Origin: Leifsonia poae
GTDB lineage: Bacteria > Actinomycetota > Actinomycetes > Actinomycetales > Microbacteriaceae
Reading direction: 5' to 3'
Length of the DNA: 64,000 bases
Assembly (NCBI RefSeq): GCF_027921845.1
Contig: NZ_BSEN01000015.1
Location: forward strand, 124,001-188,000
The position numbers and the translations under genes are program-made. This document shows, in pieces, positions 17,927 to 26,426 of the stretch (position 1 is its first letter; each line of letters starts with the position of its first letter). The notes beneath the pieces were generated by a model, which had not been told where the DNA came from, did not search any database, and saw only the letters and a list, made by a program, of their open reading frames with translations.

Positions 17927-19282
17927 CTAACGAACGCTCTTGATGGGGATGAGGACGAAAGCCGCGAGCGCGACGGCGATCATCCCGAAGACGAACAGGG
18001 CCGGGAATCCGCCGACCACGCCGATCAGCACCGCCGCGACCGTCGGGCTGAGGGCCTGCGGGATGTTCGTGGCGACATTGAGAATGCCGAGATCCTTGGC
18101 CGCCGCCGTGCCGCCGCCCGGCAGCACCTCGGTCATCAGGGCGGTGTCGCACGCCATGTAGAGGCCGAAGCCGAATCCGTTGATCGCGCTCATCACCAGC
18201 ATCCCGGTGAGGGTGGGGGAGATCAGCGGGATGGCGAGACCGACGATCATCAGTGCGCTCGCCGCGTAGATGAACACCTTGCGGCGGCCGAGCTTGTCGC
18301 TCAGCCATCCGGCGAGGGACACCGACACCACGGTGGTCACGAGCGAAGCGATGCTGAGCAGACCGATCGCGCCGGTCGCCTGCTCGGTGGTCATCCGGAT
18401 GTAGTCGGTGAGGATGAACAGCTGGTACCCGAAGGTGACGAAGTACCCCAGGATGAACAGGAAGCGGGCGGCGAAGGCCCACGCGAAGTCGGGGTTCCTC
18501 CGCGGGTTGATCCAGAAGCCGGCGGCGAAGGTCTTCCAGCTGAACGGAGGGTGCACGGCGTTGCGGCTCGAGTAGTCCCGATTGATCAACACGAAGGCGA
18601 GCGTGACGACGAGCACTGCGACGCCGAAGATCGTGTACCCGACCCCGATGTTCGCGGCCAGCTGCCCGGCGACCAGCACTCCGATCGTGCCGCCCGCCAT
18701 CGTTCCGATGCCGACCATGGCCGACGCGACTCCGCGCTTGCTGCGCGGGAACCGGTCGGGGGTGATCGCGGTGAGGGGACCCTGCAACGCGTTCAGCGAC
18801 ACCTGGATGACGACCCAGAAGATCGTGATCCAGAGGATCGAGCTGAGGCTGCCGAGGCCGGCCAGGAACACGGCACCGACCGCGGCTCCGATGATCATCC
18901 ACGGGGCGCGGCGGCCCATCCGGCTGCGGGTCCGGTCGCTGAAGGCTCCGACGATCGGCTGCGCGAAGAGCGTGAAGACGAAGGAGGTCGTCGTCACGAT
19001 GGCCAGGTTGTTGATCTTGTGCACCGGATCGATGGCCGTGACCTGAAGGGGGAGGAGCACCGCGATCAGGCCCGAATACGTGGCGAACAGCACCAGCGAG
19101 GTGATCGCGAGGGAGGGGAGGAGGGGGCGCCGGTTCGAGGGCGAATGCGGTGTGGGACCGGCTTCGGTGGTCGCGCGGTCGACGACGACGGCATCGCCGA
19201 GGTCGGTGGGGGCGGGGGATGCTGCAGCCGCTGTGGCGGCGAAGGGTTCGACGGCGTCGAACTCGGGTGGATGCGTAGACAC
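17927..19282 (-). CDS. MFS transporter, probably carbohydrate-related
   Basis: A 451-residue major facilitator superfamily permease. After a hydrophilic head of about 55 residues, twelve hydrophobic segments are visible. The cytoplasmic loop after helix 2 reads GAFSDRTRSRMGRRAPW, a pattern frequent in sugar permeases of the sucrose/glycoside type, and the second half has the matching GWLSDKLGRRKVF. I chose GTG 19282 because GAGGAG lies just upstream; the open frame could extend to 19402 only through non-conserved sequence. It heads the operon with the carboxylesterase and has a good sigma-70 type promoter at 19362-19390. The substrate is not known. Confidence 0.88.
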   Translation of the reverse strand: MSTHPPEFDAVEPFAATAAAASPAPTDLGDAVVVDRATTEAGPTPHSPSNRRPLLPSLAITSLVLFATYSGLIAVLLPLQVTAIDPVHKINNLAIVTTTSFVFTLFAQPIVGAFSDRTRSRMGRRAPWMIIGAAVGAVFLAGLGSLSSILWITIFWVVIQVSLNALQGPLTAITPDRFPRSKRGVASAMVGIGTMAGGTIGVLVAGQLAANIGVGYTIFGVAVLVVTLAFVLINRDYSSRNAVHPPFSWKTFAAGFWINPRRNPDFAWAFAARFLFILGYFVTFGYQLFILTDYIRMTTEQATGAIGLLSIASLVTTVVSVSLAGWLSDKLGRRKVFIYAASALMIVGLAIPLISPTLTGMLVMSAINGFGFGLYMACDTALMTEVLPGGGTAAAKDLGILNVATNIPQALSPTVAAVLIGVVGGFPALFVFGMIAVALAAFVLIPIKSVR

Positions 19283-19361
19283 AACACTCCTCTTCGTTGA
19301 GTGGGTTGCGGCCCTTCGGGAGCCGTGCGACGCGGGAGAAACCGTGCGTCGCTCGGTTATG

Positions 19362-19390
19362 AGTATGAGGTCTCGGTGTAAATACTTCAA
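19362..19390 (-). promoter_or_regulatory. promoter of the permease-esterase operon
   Basis: On the minus strand TTGAAG (19390-19385) and CATACT (19367-19362) are separated by 17 bases in a locally AT-rich patch, giving a leader of about 75 bases before GTG 19282. This is one of the few spaced -35/-10 promoters in the window. The neighbouring ROK regulator may bind here. Confidence 0.6.
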
Positions 19391-19442
19391 CCCTCGAATC
19401 AATTAGGCCGGAATCAGCCATCGGCCGACGTCGCTCGGACGG

Positions 19443-20654
19443 TCAGGCGGAGAGGGCCAGCGGGTCGGCGAGCAGGTCGGCGCGGAGCCGCCAGAGCGCG
19501 CCGAGGATGGCGGCGTCGGCGCCCAGGGTGCCCGCGACGACCGGAGGGGGAGCGAGCTCGCTGCCGTACGCGGCCAAGCGCATCCGCTGCGCGGCGGGAG
19601 CGCCGATGAGATCGCTGAGTTCGGCCCAGTACCCTCCGAGCAGGATGATCTGCGGGTCGAGCGTCATGCGCACGATGGCGATCGCCCGGGCGACCCAGTC
19701 GGCAGCGGCGACGAACGCGGCGGTGGCCTCCTCGTCGCCGGTGTGCACGCGTTCGACGAGGAGCTCGAGCGCGCGCGTCAGGCCGTCGTGCTGCAGAACG
19801 TCGGCGAGTCCTGCGCGCTCGAGCACGACATCCGGGCCGGCGACGGTGACCAGGCACCCGCGTTGGCCGCAGTCGCAGAGCGCGCCGTCGTAGTCCACCG
19901 CGATGTGGCCGAGGGCACCGGCGAGGTGGTGGCGCCCCTCGACCAGGACGCCTCCCGAGATGATCGCGCCCCCGATACCGCTGTTGCTCTTGAGGTAGAG
20001 CAGATCGGTCACGTCGTCGATCAGGCTGGCCTCGGCGAGGGCCGCGGCGATCACGTCGCTGGTGAGCGTGGCCGAGCGCGGAAGCCGGGGCTCGAGCGCA
20101 CGCAGGCCGGCGAGAACATCGACGCGCCCCCATCCGAGGTCGGTGTCGGCGACGACGACCCGCGGCTCCTCGCCGACCGGCGCGAACACCACGACAGTCA
20201 GGCCGGCGACGCGTCGTCCGCCGGCCTCGAGGTCGTCGAGGGCGGATCCCAGCACCCGCGCGGCGACATCGATCACGGCCTCCGGGTCTCCCATCGGCCG
20301 GCCATGATGTTCGGCGACGCGCAGCAGCTCCGTGCCGTCTAAGTCGTGCGCGACGGCGATCGCCTGGTCGGCGTCGAGCTGCAGGGCGAGCAGCGCGACG
20401 GAGTCCGCCGCGATGCTGAGCAGCGTCCTGGGGCGGCCCGCGCCCTCTCCGGGCACCACCTCTGTCTCGCGCACCAGGCCGGCCTCGATGAGCACGCCGA
20501 CGAGCGCGGTCACCGAGCCGCGGGCGAGACCCGTGGCCGAGGCGAGGTCGCTGCGTGCGCTCGGGCCGGCATCCACGAGCCGTCGCATGAGCAGCGACAG
20601 ATTGTGGGTGCGGACGTCGCCGCTGACGAGGCTGGCCGACCCGGAATCGCTCAT
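19443..20654 (-). CDS. ROK-family transcriptional regulator
   Basis: A 403-residue repressor of the ROK class (NagC/Mlc/XylR). An N-terminal winged helix-turn-helix (about residues 15-70: LMRRLVDAGPSARSDLA) is fused to a sugar-kinase-like domain with the zinc cysteines CDCGQRGC and a conserved GHIAVD histidine. The kinase fold binds a sugar or sugar phosphate that releases DNA. It lies directly upstream of, and in the same direction as, the MFS permease and esterase genes, so it is the likely controller of that module. ATG 20654 follows CATCCT by six bases on the minus strand, with no ribosome site. Confidence 0.92.
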   Translation of the reverse strand: MSDSGSASLVSGDVRTHNLSLLMRRLVDAGPSARSDLASATGLARGSVTALVGVLIEAGLVRETEVVPGEGAGRPRTLLSIAADSVALLALQLDADQAIAVAHDLDGTELLRVAEHHGRPMGDPEAVIDVAARVLGSALDDLEAGGRRVAGLTVVVFAPVGEEPRVVVADTDLGWGRVDVLAGLRALEPRLPRSATLTSDVIAAALAEASLIDDVTDLLYLKSNSGIGGAIISGGVLVEGRHHLAGALGHIAVDYDGALCDCGQRGCLVTVAGPDVVLERAGLADVLQHDGLTRALELLVERVHTGDEEATAAFVAAADWVARAIAIVRMTLDPQIILLGGYWAELSDLIGAPAAQRMRLAAYGSELAPPPVVAGTLGADAAILGALWRLRADLLADPLALSA

Positions 20655-20871
20655 TCCGTCAGGATGCCACAGCCCGGATGCGACACGGGCGTTAACAGAC
20701 TCATCGTCCGGTGGTGCGGCGATGCCTGCGACTCTCCCGGACGACGAGTTGATCTATGAGATCTGTCTTTAGACTGCTCCGCATCGGCGACGAGCGCAAG
20801 AGCGGATTTCGGACATGTGCGCTGAGCGAACGCCTTTGACGCGGATGCTCGTGAGCGGGTTGGATGGACGC

Positions 20872-21246
20872 ATGGCAGAAAACACCAACCAGAAGCCCGA
20901 GGTCGACGCCCCCGAGGGCCCGGCTCCCGAGACGCTCGAGATCGTCGACATCGTGGAGGGCACCGGCCCCGAAGCGACCCCCGGCTCGAAGGTCGACGTG
21001 CACTACCTCGGCGTCGAGTACGAGACGGGCGAGGAGTTCGACTCGTCGTGGAGCCGCGGGCAGTCCATCAACTTCCCCCTCAACAACCTCATCAAGGGCT
21101 GGCAGGACGGCATCCCCGGAATGAAGGTCGGCGGCCGTCGCAAGCTCACCGTTCCGCCGGCGCAGGCCTACGGACCGGCCGGTGGCGGTCACCCGCTGTC
21201 GGGCAAGACCCTGATCTTCGTGATCGACCTGCTCGGCGTCAGCTGA
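20872..21246 (+). CDS. FKBP-type peptidyl-prolyl cis-trans isomerase
   Basis: A 124-residue single-domain FKBP that speeds cis-trans isomerisation of proline bonds and helps protein folding. Core motifs are VDVHYLGVEYETGEEFDSSW and GWQDGIPGMKVGGRRKLTVP, with the ending HPLSGKTLIFVIDLLGV. A 20-residue acidic, proline-rich head precedes the domain and there is no signal peptide, so it is cytoplasmic. ATG 20872 lies six bases after TTGGAT (20860-20865). The 217-base gap upstream, shared with the divergent ROK gene, also holds GATCT-ATG-AGATC (20751-20763), a TAGACT (20770-20775), and a 16-base sequence repeated at 14736. Confidence 0.93.
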   Translation: MAENTNQKPEVDAPEGPAPETLEIVDIVEGTGPEATPGSKVDVHYLGVEYETGEEFDSSWSRGQSINFPLNNLIKGWQDGIPGMKVGGRRKLTVPPAQAYGPAGGGHPLSGKTLIFVIDLLGVS

Positions 21247-21264
21247 TCCCGTCGCGAACAGTGT

Positions 21265-21298
21265 GAAGGCCCCCGTCCGGTTTCGGATGGGGGCCTTC
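21265..21298. terminator. terminator between FKBP and AhpD-like genes
   Basis: A 15-base stem (21265-21279 with 21284-21298, one wobble pair) and a GTTT loop, between convergent genes. Confidence 0.75.
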
Positions 21299-21312
21299 TC
21301 GCGCTCCGTGCG

Positions 21313-21750
21313 TCAGAGCGCCGGGGGCGCCATCAGGGTCGGGATGGCGATGCGGTTCCAGATGTTGATGGTGCCGATGGCGAGGATGAGGTCGCTGAGG
21401 CCCTCGTCGCCGAACTCGGCACGTGCCCGGGCGAACAGTTCGTCGGAGACGCCGCCCTGGATGAGCGTGATCTCCTCGGTGAGTTCGAGGGCGATGCGCT
21501 CCCGCTCGCTGAACCATTCGGACTCGCGCCAGGTGATGACCGAGAAGATCTTGCGCAGCGGCACCCCGGCGGTCTGCAGGTCGACCGAGTGCATGTCGAC
21601 GCAGAAGGTGCAGCCGTTGAGCTGGGAGGCGCGCAGGCGCACGAGGTCGCCGAGCGGCTGCTCCACGCGCTGGCCGACGTAGCCGTCGAGGTTGATCACT
21701 TTGCGGTACCCCTCGGGGACCAGGGACGAGATGTCGATTCGTTCTGTCAT
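21313..21750 (-). CDS. carboxymuconolactone decarboxylase family (AhpD-like) protein
   Basis: A 145-residue all-helical protein of the CMD/AhpD family. The redox pair C47-x-x-C50 followed by H54 (CTFCVDMH) is the AhpD active-site pattern, so it is more likely a peroxidase-linked thiol protein than a true lactone decarboxylase. I chose ATG 21750, six bases after TACTCT on the minus strand; an upstream GTG 21792 gives non-conserved residues. It faces a MocR-type regulator across 79 bases, the usual sign of control by that regulator. Confidence 0.88.
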   Translation of the reverse strand: MTERIDISSLVPEGYRKVINLDGYVGQRVEQPLGDLVRLRASQLNGCTFCVDMHSVDLQTAGVPLRKIFSVITWRESEWFSERERIALELTEEITLIQGGVSDELFARARAEFGDEGLSDLILAIGTINIWNRIAIPTLMAPPAL

Positions 21751-21829
21751 GCCTCGAGAGTAGAAGCGCCATTGGCCCGCAGTAAGATCCAATTCATACG
21801 GTTCCGATCAGGCCAATCGGGAGGCTCGG

Positions 21830-23314
21830 ATGGACGTGCATGTTCAGATCGAGAGCAGGGGCGACCGCGCCGACCGCATCTACCGGCAGCTGCGCGACGC
21901 CATCCGCGACGGGCGGCTGCGGCGGGGCGAGCGGCTTCCGGCCTCGCGCGATCTGGCGTCGCAGCTCGCCGTCTCGCGCACGACGGTGACGGTCGCCTAC
22001 GAACGCCTCACCGCCGAGGGCTACCTGGCATCGAAGGTGGGCTCGGGAACCTACGTCGCCGCCACCGGCGCGCCGTCGACCGTCGCGTCCCGCCGCGCGG
22101 CCGGGCGAGGCGACTCCCCGCACGCGGGCCGGCACGCCGGCGCCCTTCCTCGTCGGCACTGGCGGCACATCGACGACCCGCTGTGGACGGAGCCGCTGCC
22201 GATCGCGTACGACTTCAGCGTCGGCACTCCCGACCCGGCGCTCTTCCCGATCGAGCAGTGGCGGCGGCTCGTCGCCGGAGAGTTGCGGGGCGGCATCCTG
22301 CGCTCCGCCCACTACGCCGACCCCGCCGGTCTGAAACGGTTGCGCGAGGCTCTCGCCCGGCATCTCGGTGTCGCACGATCGGTGGATGCCGCCGCCGACG
22401 ACGTGCTCATCACGAGCGGCGCCCAGCAGGCCTTCGACCTGATCGCCCGCATCCTGGTCGATCCCGGTGATCTGGTGGCCGTCGAAGACCCCGGATACCC
22501 GCCCGTGCGACAGCTGTTCGAGACCCTGGGCGCCCGGGTCGTGCCGGTGCCGGTCGACGAGCACGGCATCCGGGTGGACTCGCTGCCGCCCCGCGCACGC
22601 CTCGTGTACACCACCCCGTCGCATCAGTTCCCGACCGGCGCCGTGCTGTCGCTGGAGCGCCGCACGGCACTGCTGTCCTGGGCCTCGGCGAACGACGCAG
22701 TGATCATCGAAGACGACTACGACAGCGAGTACCGTTTCGGCGATCGGCCCCTCGACCCGCTGCAGAGTCTCGACGGCGAAGGAAGAGTGGTCTACGTCGG
22801 CACCTTCTCGAAGACGATGCTGCCGGCGCTCCGGCTCGGTTTCCTGATCGCCCCGGCATCGCTGATGCCCGCGCTGCGCAGCGCCAAGCGCTTGACCGAC
22901 TGGCACAACGACTACCTGACCCAGGCGGCGATGGCGCGTTTCATCGACTCGGGCGGCTTCGCGCGGCACGTGCGCCAGGCGACCAAGGCGTACGGAGCCC
23001 GCCAGCGGAGCATCGCCGCCCACGTCGAGAGTCTTCTCGGCGAGAGCATGCGCGTGGTCCCTTCGGTCGCCGGCCTGCACCTGTGCGTCGTGCCCGCCGA
23101 TGCGTCGATCCCCTTCGACGCCGCCCGGGTCGTCGCCGACGCCGCCGCCTCCGGCGTCGCGGTGCAGGCGCTCTCCCGGTTCACCCTCGGCCACGGTGCT
23201 CCCGACGGCCTGCTGCTCGGGTTCGGCTCGATCGCCGAGGCGGATGTGCCAGACGGCCTGCGGCTGCTGTCGCGCGCGATCGCCCGCTCCGCGCATCCGC
23301 AGCCCGCGGGCTAG
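21830..23314 (+). CDS. MocR/PdxR-family regulator (GntR DNA-binding head, aminotransferase body)
   Basis: A 494-residue chimeric regulator. Residues about 10-75 form a GntR winged helix (LPASRDLASQLAVSRTTVTV); after a linker, residues about 120-490 form a fold-type I aminotransferase-like domain with the PLP lysine at K328 (GTFSKTM). Such proteins sense PLP or an amine adduct and control neighbouring divergent genes. Here the divergent gene encodes an AhpD-like protein, so it may act on a redox or amine-catabolic response rather than vitamin B6 synthesis. The start ATG has GGGAGG upstream. The stop shares a CTAG with the stop of the convergent dehydrogenase gene. Confidence 0.92.
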   Translation: MDVHVQIESRGDRADRIYRQLRDAIRDGRLRRGERLPASRDLASQLAVSRTTVTVAYERLTAEGYLASKVGSGTYVAATGAPSTVASRRAAGRGDSPHAGRHAGALPRRHWRHIDDPLWTEPLPIAYDFSVGTPDPALFPIEQWRRLVAGELRGGILRSAHYADPAGLKRLREALARHLGVARSVDAAADDVLITSGAQQAFDLIARILVDPGDLVAVEDPGYPPVRQLFETLGARVVPVPVDEHGIRVDSLPPRARLVYTTPSHQFPTGAVLSLERRTALLSWASANDAVIIEDDYDSEYRFGDRPLDPLQSLDGEGRVVYVGTFSKTMLPALRLGFLIAPASLMPALRSAKRLTDWHNDYLTQAAMARFIDSGGFARHVRQATKAYGARQRSIAAHVESLLGESMRVVPSVAGLHLCVVPADASIPFDAARVVADAAASGVAVQALSRFTLGHGAPDGLLLGFGSIAEADVPDGLRLLSRAIARSAHPQPAG

Positions 23315-24351
23315 CCGTTCGGCAGGATGACGGCGCGCCCGCGGATCTTGCCCTCGTGCAGCCGCTCGTACGCCTTCGGGGCCTCGTCGAGGCTGTAGGT
23401 CTCGATCTCCACTTCGACGGAGCCCGCGCGCGCCAGGTCGAAGGTCTCGATCAGCTCCGCCCGCGAGCCCCAGTACGGCGTGCGCACGGCCACGTCGTAG
23501 GCGATGCGGCCGAAGCCGACGGGGAGGGCGCCGCCGCCGATGCCGACGATGGTCACGTCCCCTTCCGTTCCCGCCATCGCCGAGGCCAGTTCGACCGTCG
23601 GCTGCACGCCCACGAAGTCGAACACCGCGTTCGCCCCGCGGCCGCCGGTGAGGTCGCGCACGGCGCCCACCGCATCCGGATTCGACAGGAAGGTGTGCTG
23701 CGCGCCTACCTGGGTGGCCAGATCGAGCTTCTCGTCGCTGACGTCGAGGGCGACGACCGTCGCCCCGCTGATCGCCCGCAGGATCTGGATGCCCACGTGT
23801 CCGAGTCCGCCGGCGCCGATCACGACGGCGGTGGTCCCGGCGCCGAGCTTGGGCAGTGAGGTCTTGATCGCGTGGTAAGGCGTGAGCCCGGCATCCGTCA
23901 GCGAGACGTTCTTCACCGGGTCGAGATCGCCGAGCGGAACGAGATGGCGCTCGTTGTCGACGATCATGTACTCGGCCATCGAGCCGGGCGCCCCGAGTCC
24001 GGGCGGCCGGATGCCCTCCGCCTCTGCGTTGAGGCAGTAGTTCTCCTTGCCCTGGGCGCACATGTGGCAGCGGCCGCAGCCCCACGGTCCGTAGACCGCG
24101 ACGGAGTCGCCGGGCTTCACGCCGCTCACCCCTTCGCCGACCGCCTCGACGATGCCCGCCCCCTCGTGACCGAGGGTGAGGGGAAGACCGTAGACGTACG
24201 CCTCGGCCGGCAGGCTCATGATGAACTCGTCGGAATGGCAGACCCCGGCAGCGGTGACTTTCAGGAGCACCTGGCCGGGACCGACCTGCGGGTCCGGGAT
24301 GCTGACGACTTCTGGGCGGGAACCGATCTCGCGATATTGGAGTGCCTTCAT
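23311..24351 (-). CDS. zinc-dependent NAD-type alcohol dehydrogenase
   Basis: A 346-residue medium-chain dehydrogenase. Catalytic-zinc ligands appear in GVCHSDEF (C38, with H39 beside it) and GHEGAG (H62, E63); structural zinc cysteines are C92, C95, C98 and C106. The Rossmann motif is GAGGLGHVG, and an aspartate in VVALDVSDEKL favours NAD over NADP. ATG 24351 lies seven bases after TACGGT on the minus strand. An open frame continues upstream to 25470 but has no family resemblance. It probably oxidises a primary or secondary alcohol; the substrate is unknown. Confidence 0.93.
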   Translation of the reverse strand: MKALQYREIGSRPEVVSIPDPQVGPGQVLLKVTAAGVCHSDEFIMSLPAEAYVYGLPLTLGHEGAGIVEAVGEGVSGVKPGDSVAVYGPWGCGRCHMCAQGKENYCLNAEAEGIRPPGLGAPGSMAEYMIVDNERHLVPLGDLDPVKNVSLTDAGLTPYHAIKTSLPKLGAGTTAVVIGAGGLGHVGIQILRAISGATVVALDVSDEKLDLATQVGAQHTFLSNPDAVGAVRDLTGGRGANAVFDFVGVQPTVELASAMAGTEGDVTIVGIGGGALPVGFGRIAYDVAVRTPYWGSRAELIETFDLARAGSVEVEIETYSLDEAPKAYERLHEGKIRGRAVILPNG

Positions 24352-24432
24352 GGTCCGCACCGTACTCCGCCTTCGTCCGTGCGCGGCCGACGCCCTCGCG
24401 CGGCGCCGGACCACCGGCGTATGGTGTGGGCC

Positions 24433-25206
24433 ATGCCGATCATCGACTCCTTCCCGCAGGGCACGCCGATCTGGGTCGATCTGCAGAGCACCGACCAGGC
24501 CGGCGCCGCCGCCTTCTACCGTCAGCTGTTCGAGTGGGAGCTGCCGGCCGCGTCCGCCGAGACCGGCGGCTATTCCGTGGCGACGATGCGCGGAGTGCCC
24601 GTGACGGCGATCGGCCCGCTGCCGCCGACGATGCCGGCGGGCAGCCGTTCGGTGTGGACGACGTACTTCACAGTGGACGACATCGACGCGTCCGCGGCCG
24701 CGGCGACGGCGGCCGGAGGAGCGGTCCTGCTGCCGCCCGGCGAGCTCGCCCCTGGCGTTCAGCTCTCCATCGTCGCCGACCCCGCCGGTGCGGTGTTCGG
24801 GCTGTGGCAGAAGGAGAAGGACTCGCCCTGGCTGCGTGAGGAACCGGGCGCCGTCGACTGGGTCGAGCTGGTCGAGGGCGGCTGCGAGTCGTCGTTCGAC
24901 TTCTACGAGAACGTGCTCGGCGTCGGCACGAGTCAGATGGCGATGGGCGACGGCGTCTATTCGCTGTTCGACGTGGGGGAGACCTCGGTCGCCGGAGCGA
25001 TCGAGCCTGCCGCCGACATCCCGCCCCATTGGCTCGTGTACTTCAACGTCGCCGATCTCGACGCCGCGGTCGTCCGGCTCACCGAGTTGGGCGGAACGCT
25101 GCTCAACGAACGCGGTTCCGCCCCCGGCGTCGGGCGCTGGGTCACGGTCGTCGACCCGTTCGGCGGAGCGTTCGCACTGCTCGAACCCGAGCCGGAGGCC
25201 GCCTGA
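24433..25206 (+). CDS. VOC family protein with two glyoxalase-like domains
   Basis: A 257-residue protein made of two vicinal-oxygen-chelate modules: the first (about residues 10-125) opens with [18 protein letters not shown], the second (about 138-255) with [18 protein letters not shown]. Both follow the pattern of actinobacterial glyoxalase/bleomycin-resistance-like hydroxylase proteins. The metal ligands typical of true glyoxalase I cannot be confirmed by eye, so no reaction is assigned. ATG 24433 lies seven bases after TATGGT (24420-24425); ATG 24421 is an alternative. It is divergent from the alcohol dehydrogenase with 81 bases between them. Confidence 0.85.
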   Translation: MPIIDSFPQGTPIWVDLQSTDQAGAAAFYRQLFEWELPAASAETGGYSVATMRGVPVTAIGPLPPTMPAGSRSVWTTYFTVDDIDASAAAATAAGGAVLLPPGELAPGVQLSIVADPAGAVFGLWQKEKDSPWLREEPGAVDWVELVEGGCESSFDFYENVLGVGTSQMAMGDGVYSLFDVGETSVAGAIEPAADIPPHWLVYFNVADLDAAVVRLTELGGTLLNERGSAPGVGRWVTVVDPFGGAFALLEPEPEAA

Positions 25207-25235
25207 GTCCGGCGACCGCCACAGGATCCCTCTGG

Positions 25236-25241
25236 TAGACT
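25236..25241 (+). promoter_or_regulatory. -10 element of the rpsO promoter
   Basis: TAGACT follows a TGG triplet and lies about 90 bases before rpsO. The transcript would start near 25248 with a small hairpin (GCCGTC-T-GACGGC, 25251-25263). No clear -35 is visible. Confidence 0.45.
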
Positions 25242-25330
25242 TTCCAGGTTGCCGTCTGACGGCCGCGGATAAAGAGAGCCCAGGCATTCTGCCCCGGGCA
25301 CCGCGCAACGAAGAGAAAGGGGATCCCTCT

Positions 25331-25600
25331 ATGGCACTTGATGCAGATGTCAAGAAGGCGATCATCGAAGAGTACGCGACCCACCCCGGTGACACCGGAT
25401 CCCCCGAGGTCCAGGTTGCAATCCTGACCAAGCGGATCAAGGACCTCACCGAGCACCTCAAGGAGCACAAGCACGACCACCACTCGCGTCGTGGCCTGCT
25501 CCTCCTGGTCGGTCAGCGTCGCCGCCTGCTCGGCTACCTGTCGGACATCGACATCAACCGGTACCGCGCTCTCATCGAGCGCCTCGGTCTGCGCCGCTAA
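25331..25600 (+). CDS. rpsO: 30S ribosomal protein S15
   Basis: An 89-residue primary 16S rRNA-binding protein needed for assembly of the small-subunit platform. The family segments [17 protein letters not shown] and [19 protein letters not shown] are intact and the length is exact. GAAAGGGG lies ahead of ATG 25331. A strong terminator follows at 25662-25697. In many bacteria rpsO is directly followed by pnp; here pnp is 5.5 kb away with six genes between. Confidence 0.98.
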   Translation: MALDADVKKAIIEEYATHPGDTGSPEVQVAILTKRIKDLTEHLKEHKHDHHSRRGLLLLVGQRRRLLGYLSDIDINRYRALIERLGLRR

Positions 25601-25661
25601 GGCGCTGTCGAACCCTTCGGAGTCACAGCGGCAGCTCTTCGCTGCTGACGCGAACTTCTTG

Positions 25662-25697
25662 CGAACGGGCCATCACCTCCGGGTGGTGGCCCGTTCG
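25662..25697 (+). terminator. terminator after rpsO
   Basis: A 16-bp stem (25662-25677 with 25682-25697, one wobble pair) and a TCCG loop, followed by TCATT. It separates rpsO from the genes downstream. Confidence 0.8.
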
Positions 25698-25733
25698 TCA
25701 TTCCGGGGGAGAGCGAACCGCTACGCTCGTGGC

Positions 25734-26426
25734 GTGGCGCTCCCGTTCCTGCCGTACATCGTCGTCGGCATCCTCCATCTGGTCTCCCAGCTGTTCGGAA
25801 TCGATGCACTGACGGCCATCACCAAACCCCTGCTCATGCCGGCGCTGCTGGTCGCCCTGCTCTGGGCGCTGCCCCGGCGCCGAGGCGAGGTCGCGTTGCT
25901 GGCTTCGCTGGCCATCCTGTTCGGCTGGCTCGGCGACGTCTCCCTGATGGACGCAGGCCCCGGCTTCCTGATCGGTCTCGGCTTCTTCCTGCTCGGTCAC
26001 GTCGCCTACCTCACCCTGTTCTGGCGCCGGATGCGCGTGCGAGCGCGGCCCCGCTGGTGGGCCGGCGTCTACCTGGTGTGGTGGGTGGCGCTCGTGGGCA
26101 TCCTGGCGCCGCACGCCGGGGCGATGCTTGCACCTCTCGCCCTCTACGGGCTGGTGCTCGGGGCGCTCGCCGCCGTGGGGTCGGCCTGCAACCGCTGGAT
26201 CGCGATCGGTTCGGCGGCGTTCCTGGTGTCGGACTCGCTGCTGGGCTTCCGGTTGTTCCTGCCCGGCTTCCATCCGTGGCAGATCGACTTCCTGATCATG
26301 CTGACCTACCTGGCCGGCCAGGGGCTCATGGTCGCCGGGATCGTTCGCACGGTCACCGGTCGACGCGCAGCCGGCGAACCCGTCGAGGTCAGCGCCGCGC
26401 CGCGAGCGCCTGGTCGAGCAGGGTGA
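25734..26426 (+). CDS. YhhN/TMEM86-family membrane protein (lysoplasmalogenase-like)
   Basis: A 230-residue integral membrane protein with about eight hydrophobic segments. The family pattern includes TKPLLMPALLVALL near residue 28 and FGWLGDVSLM around residue 63, and SAAFLVSDSLLGFR later, where acidic residues in the membrane are proposed catalytic sites of lysoplasmalogenase/alkenylglycerol ether hydrolase. The bacterial role is not settled. GTG 25734 lies six bases after TACGCT (25722-25727) and has no ribosome site. Its last 38 bases overlap the convergent ltrA-like gene. Confidence 0.85.
   Translation: MALPFLPYIVVGILHLVSQLFGIDALTAITKPLLMPALLVALLWALPRRRGEVALLASLAILFGWLGDVSLMDAGPGFLIGLGFFLLGHVAYLTLFWRRMRVRARPRWWAGVYLVWWVALVGILAPHAGAMLAPLALYGLVLGALAAVGSACNRWIAIGSAAFLVSDSLLGFRLFLPGFHPWQIDFLIMLTYLAGQGLMVAGIVRTVTGRRAAGEPVEVSAAPRAPGRAG

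Noticed and set aside
16373-19300. A very long plus-strand open frame (975 codons) opposite the esterase and MFS genes
   Set aside because: Its translation is Arg/Gly/Asp/His-rich low-complexity sequence typical of antisense reading in GC-rich DNA, while the minus strand encodes two clear protein families.
24352-25470. Upstream extension of the alcohol dehydrogenase frame to 25470
   Set aside because: The added residues are antisense to the VOC gene and unlike the family; the family N-terminus begins exactly at 24351.
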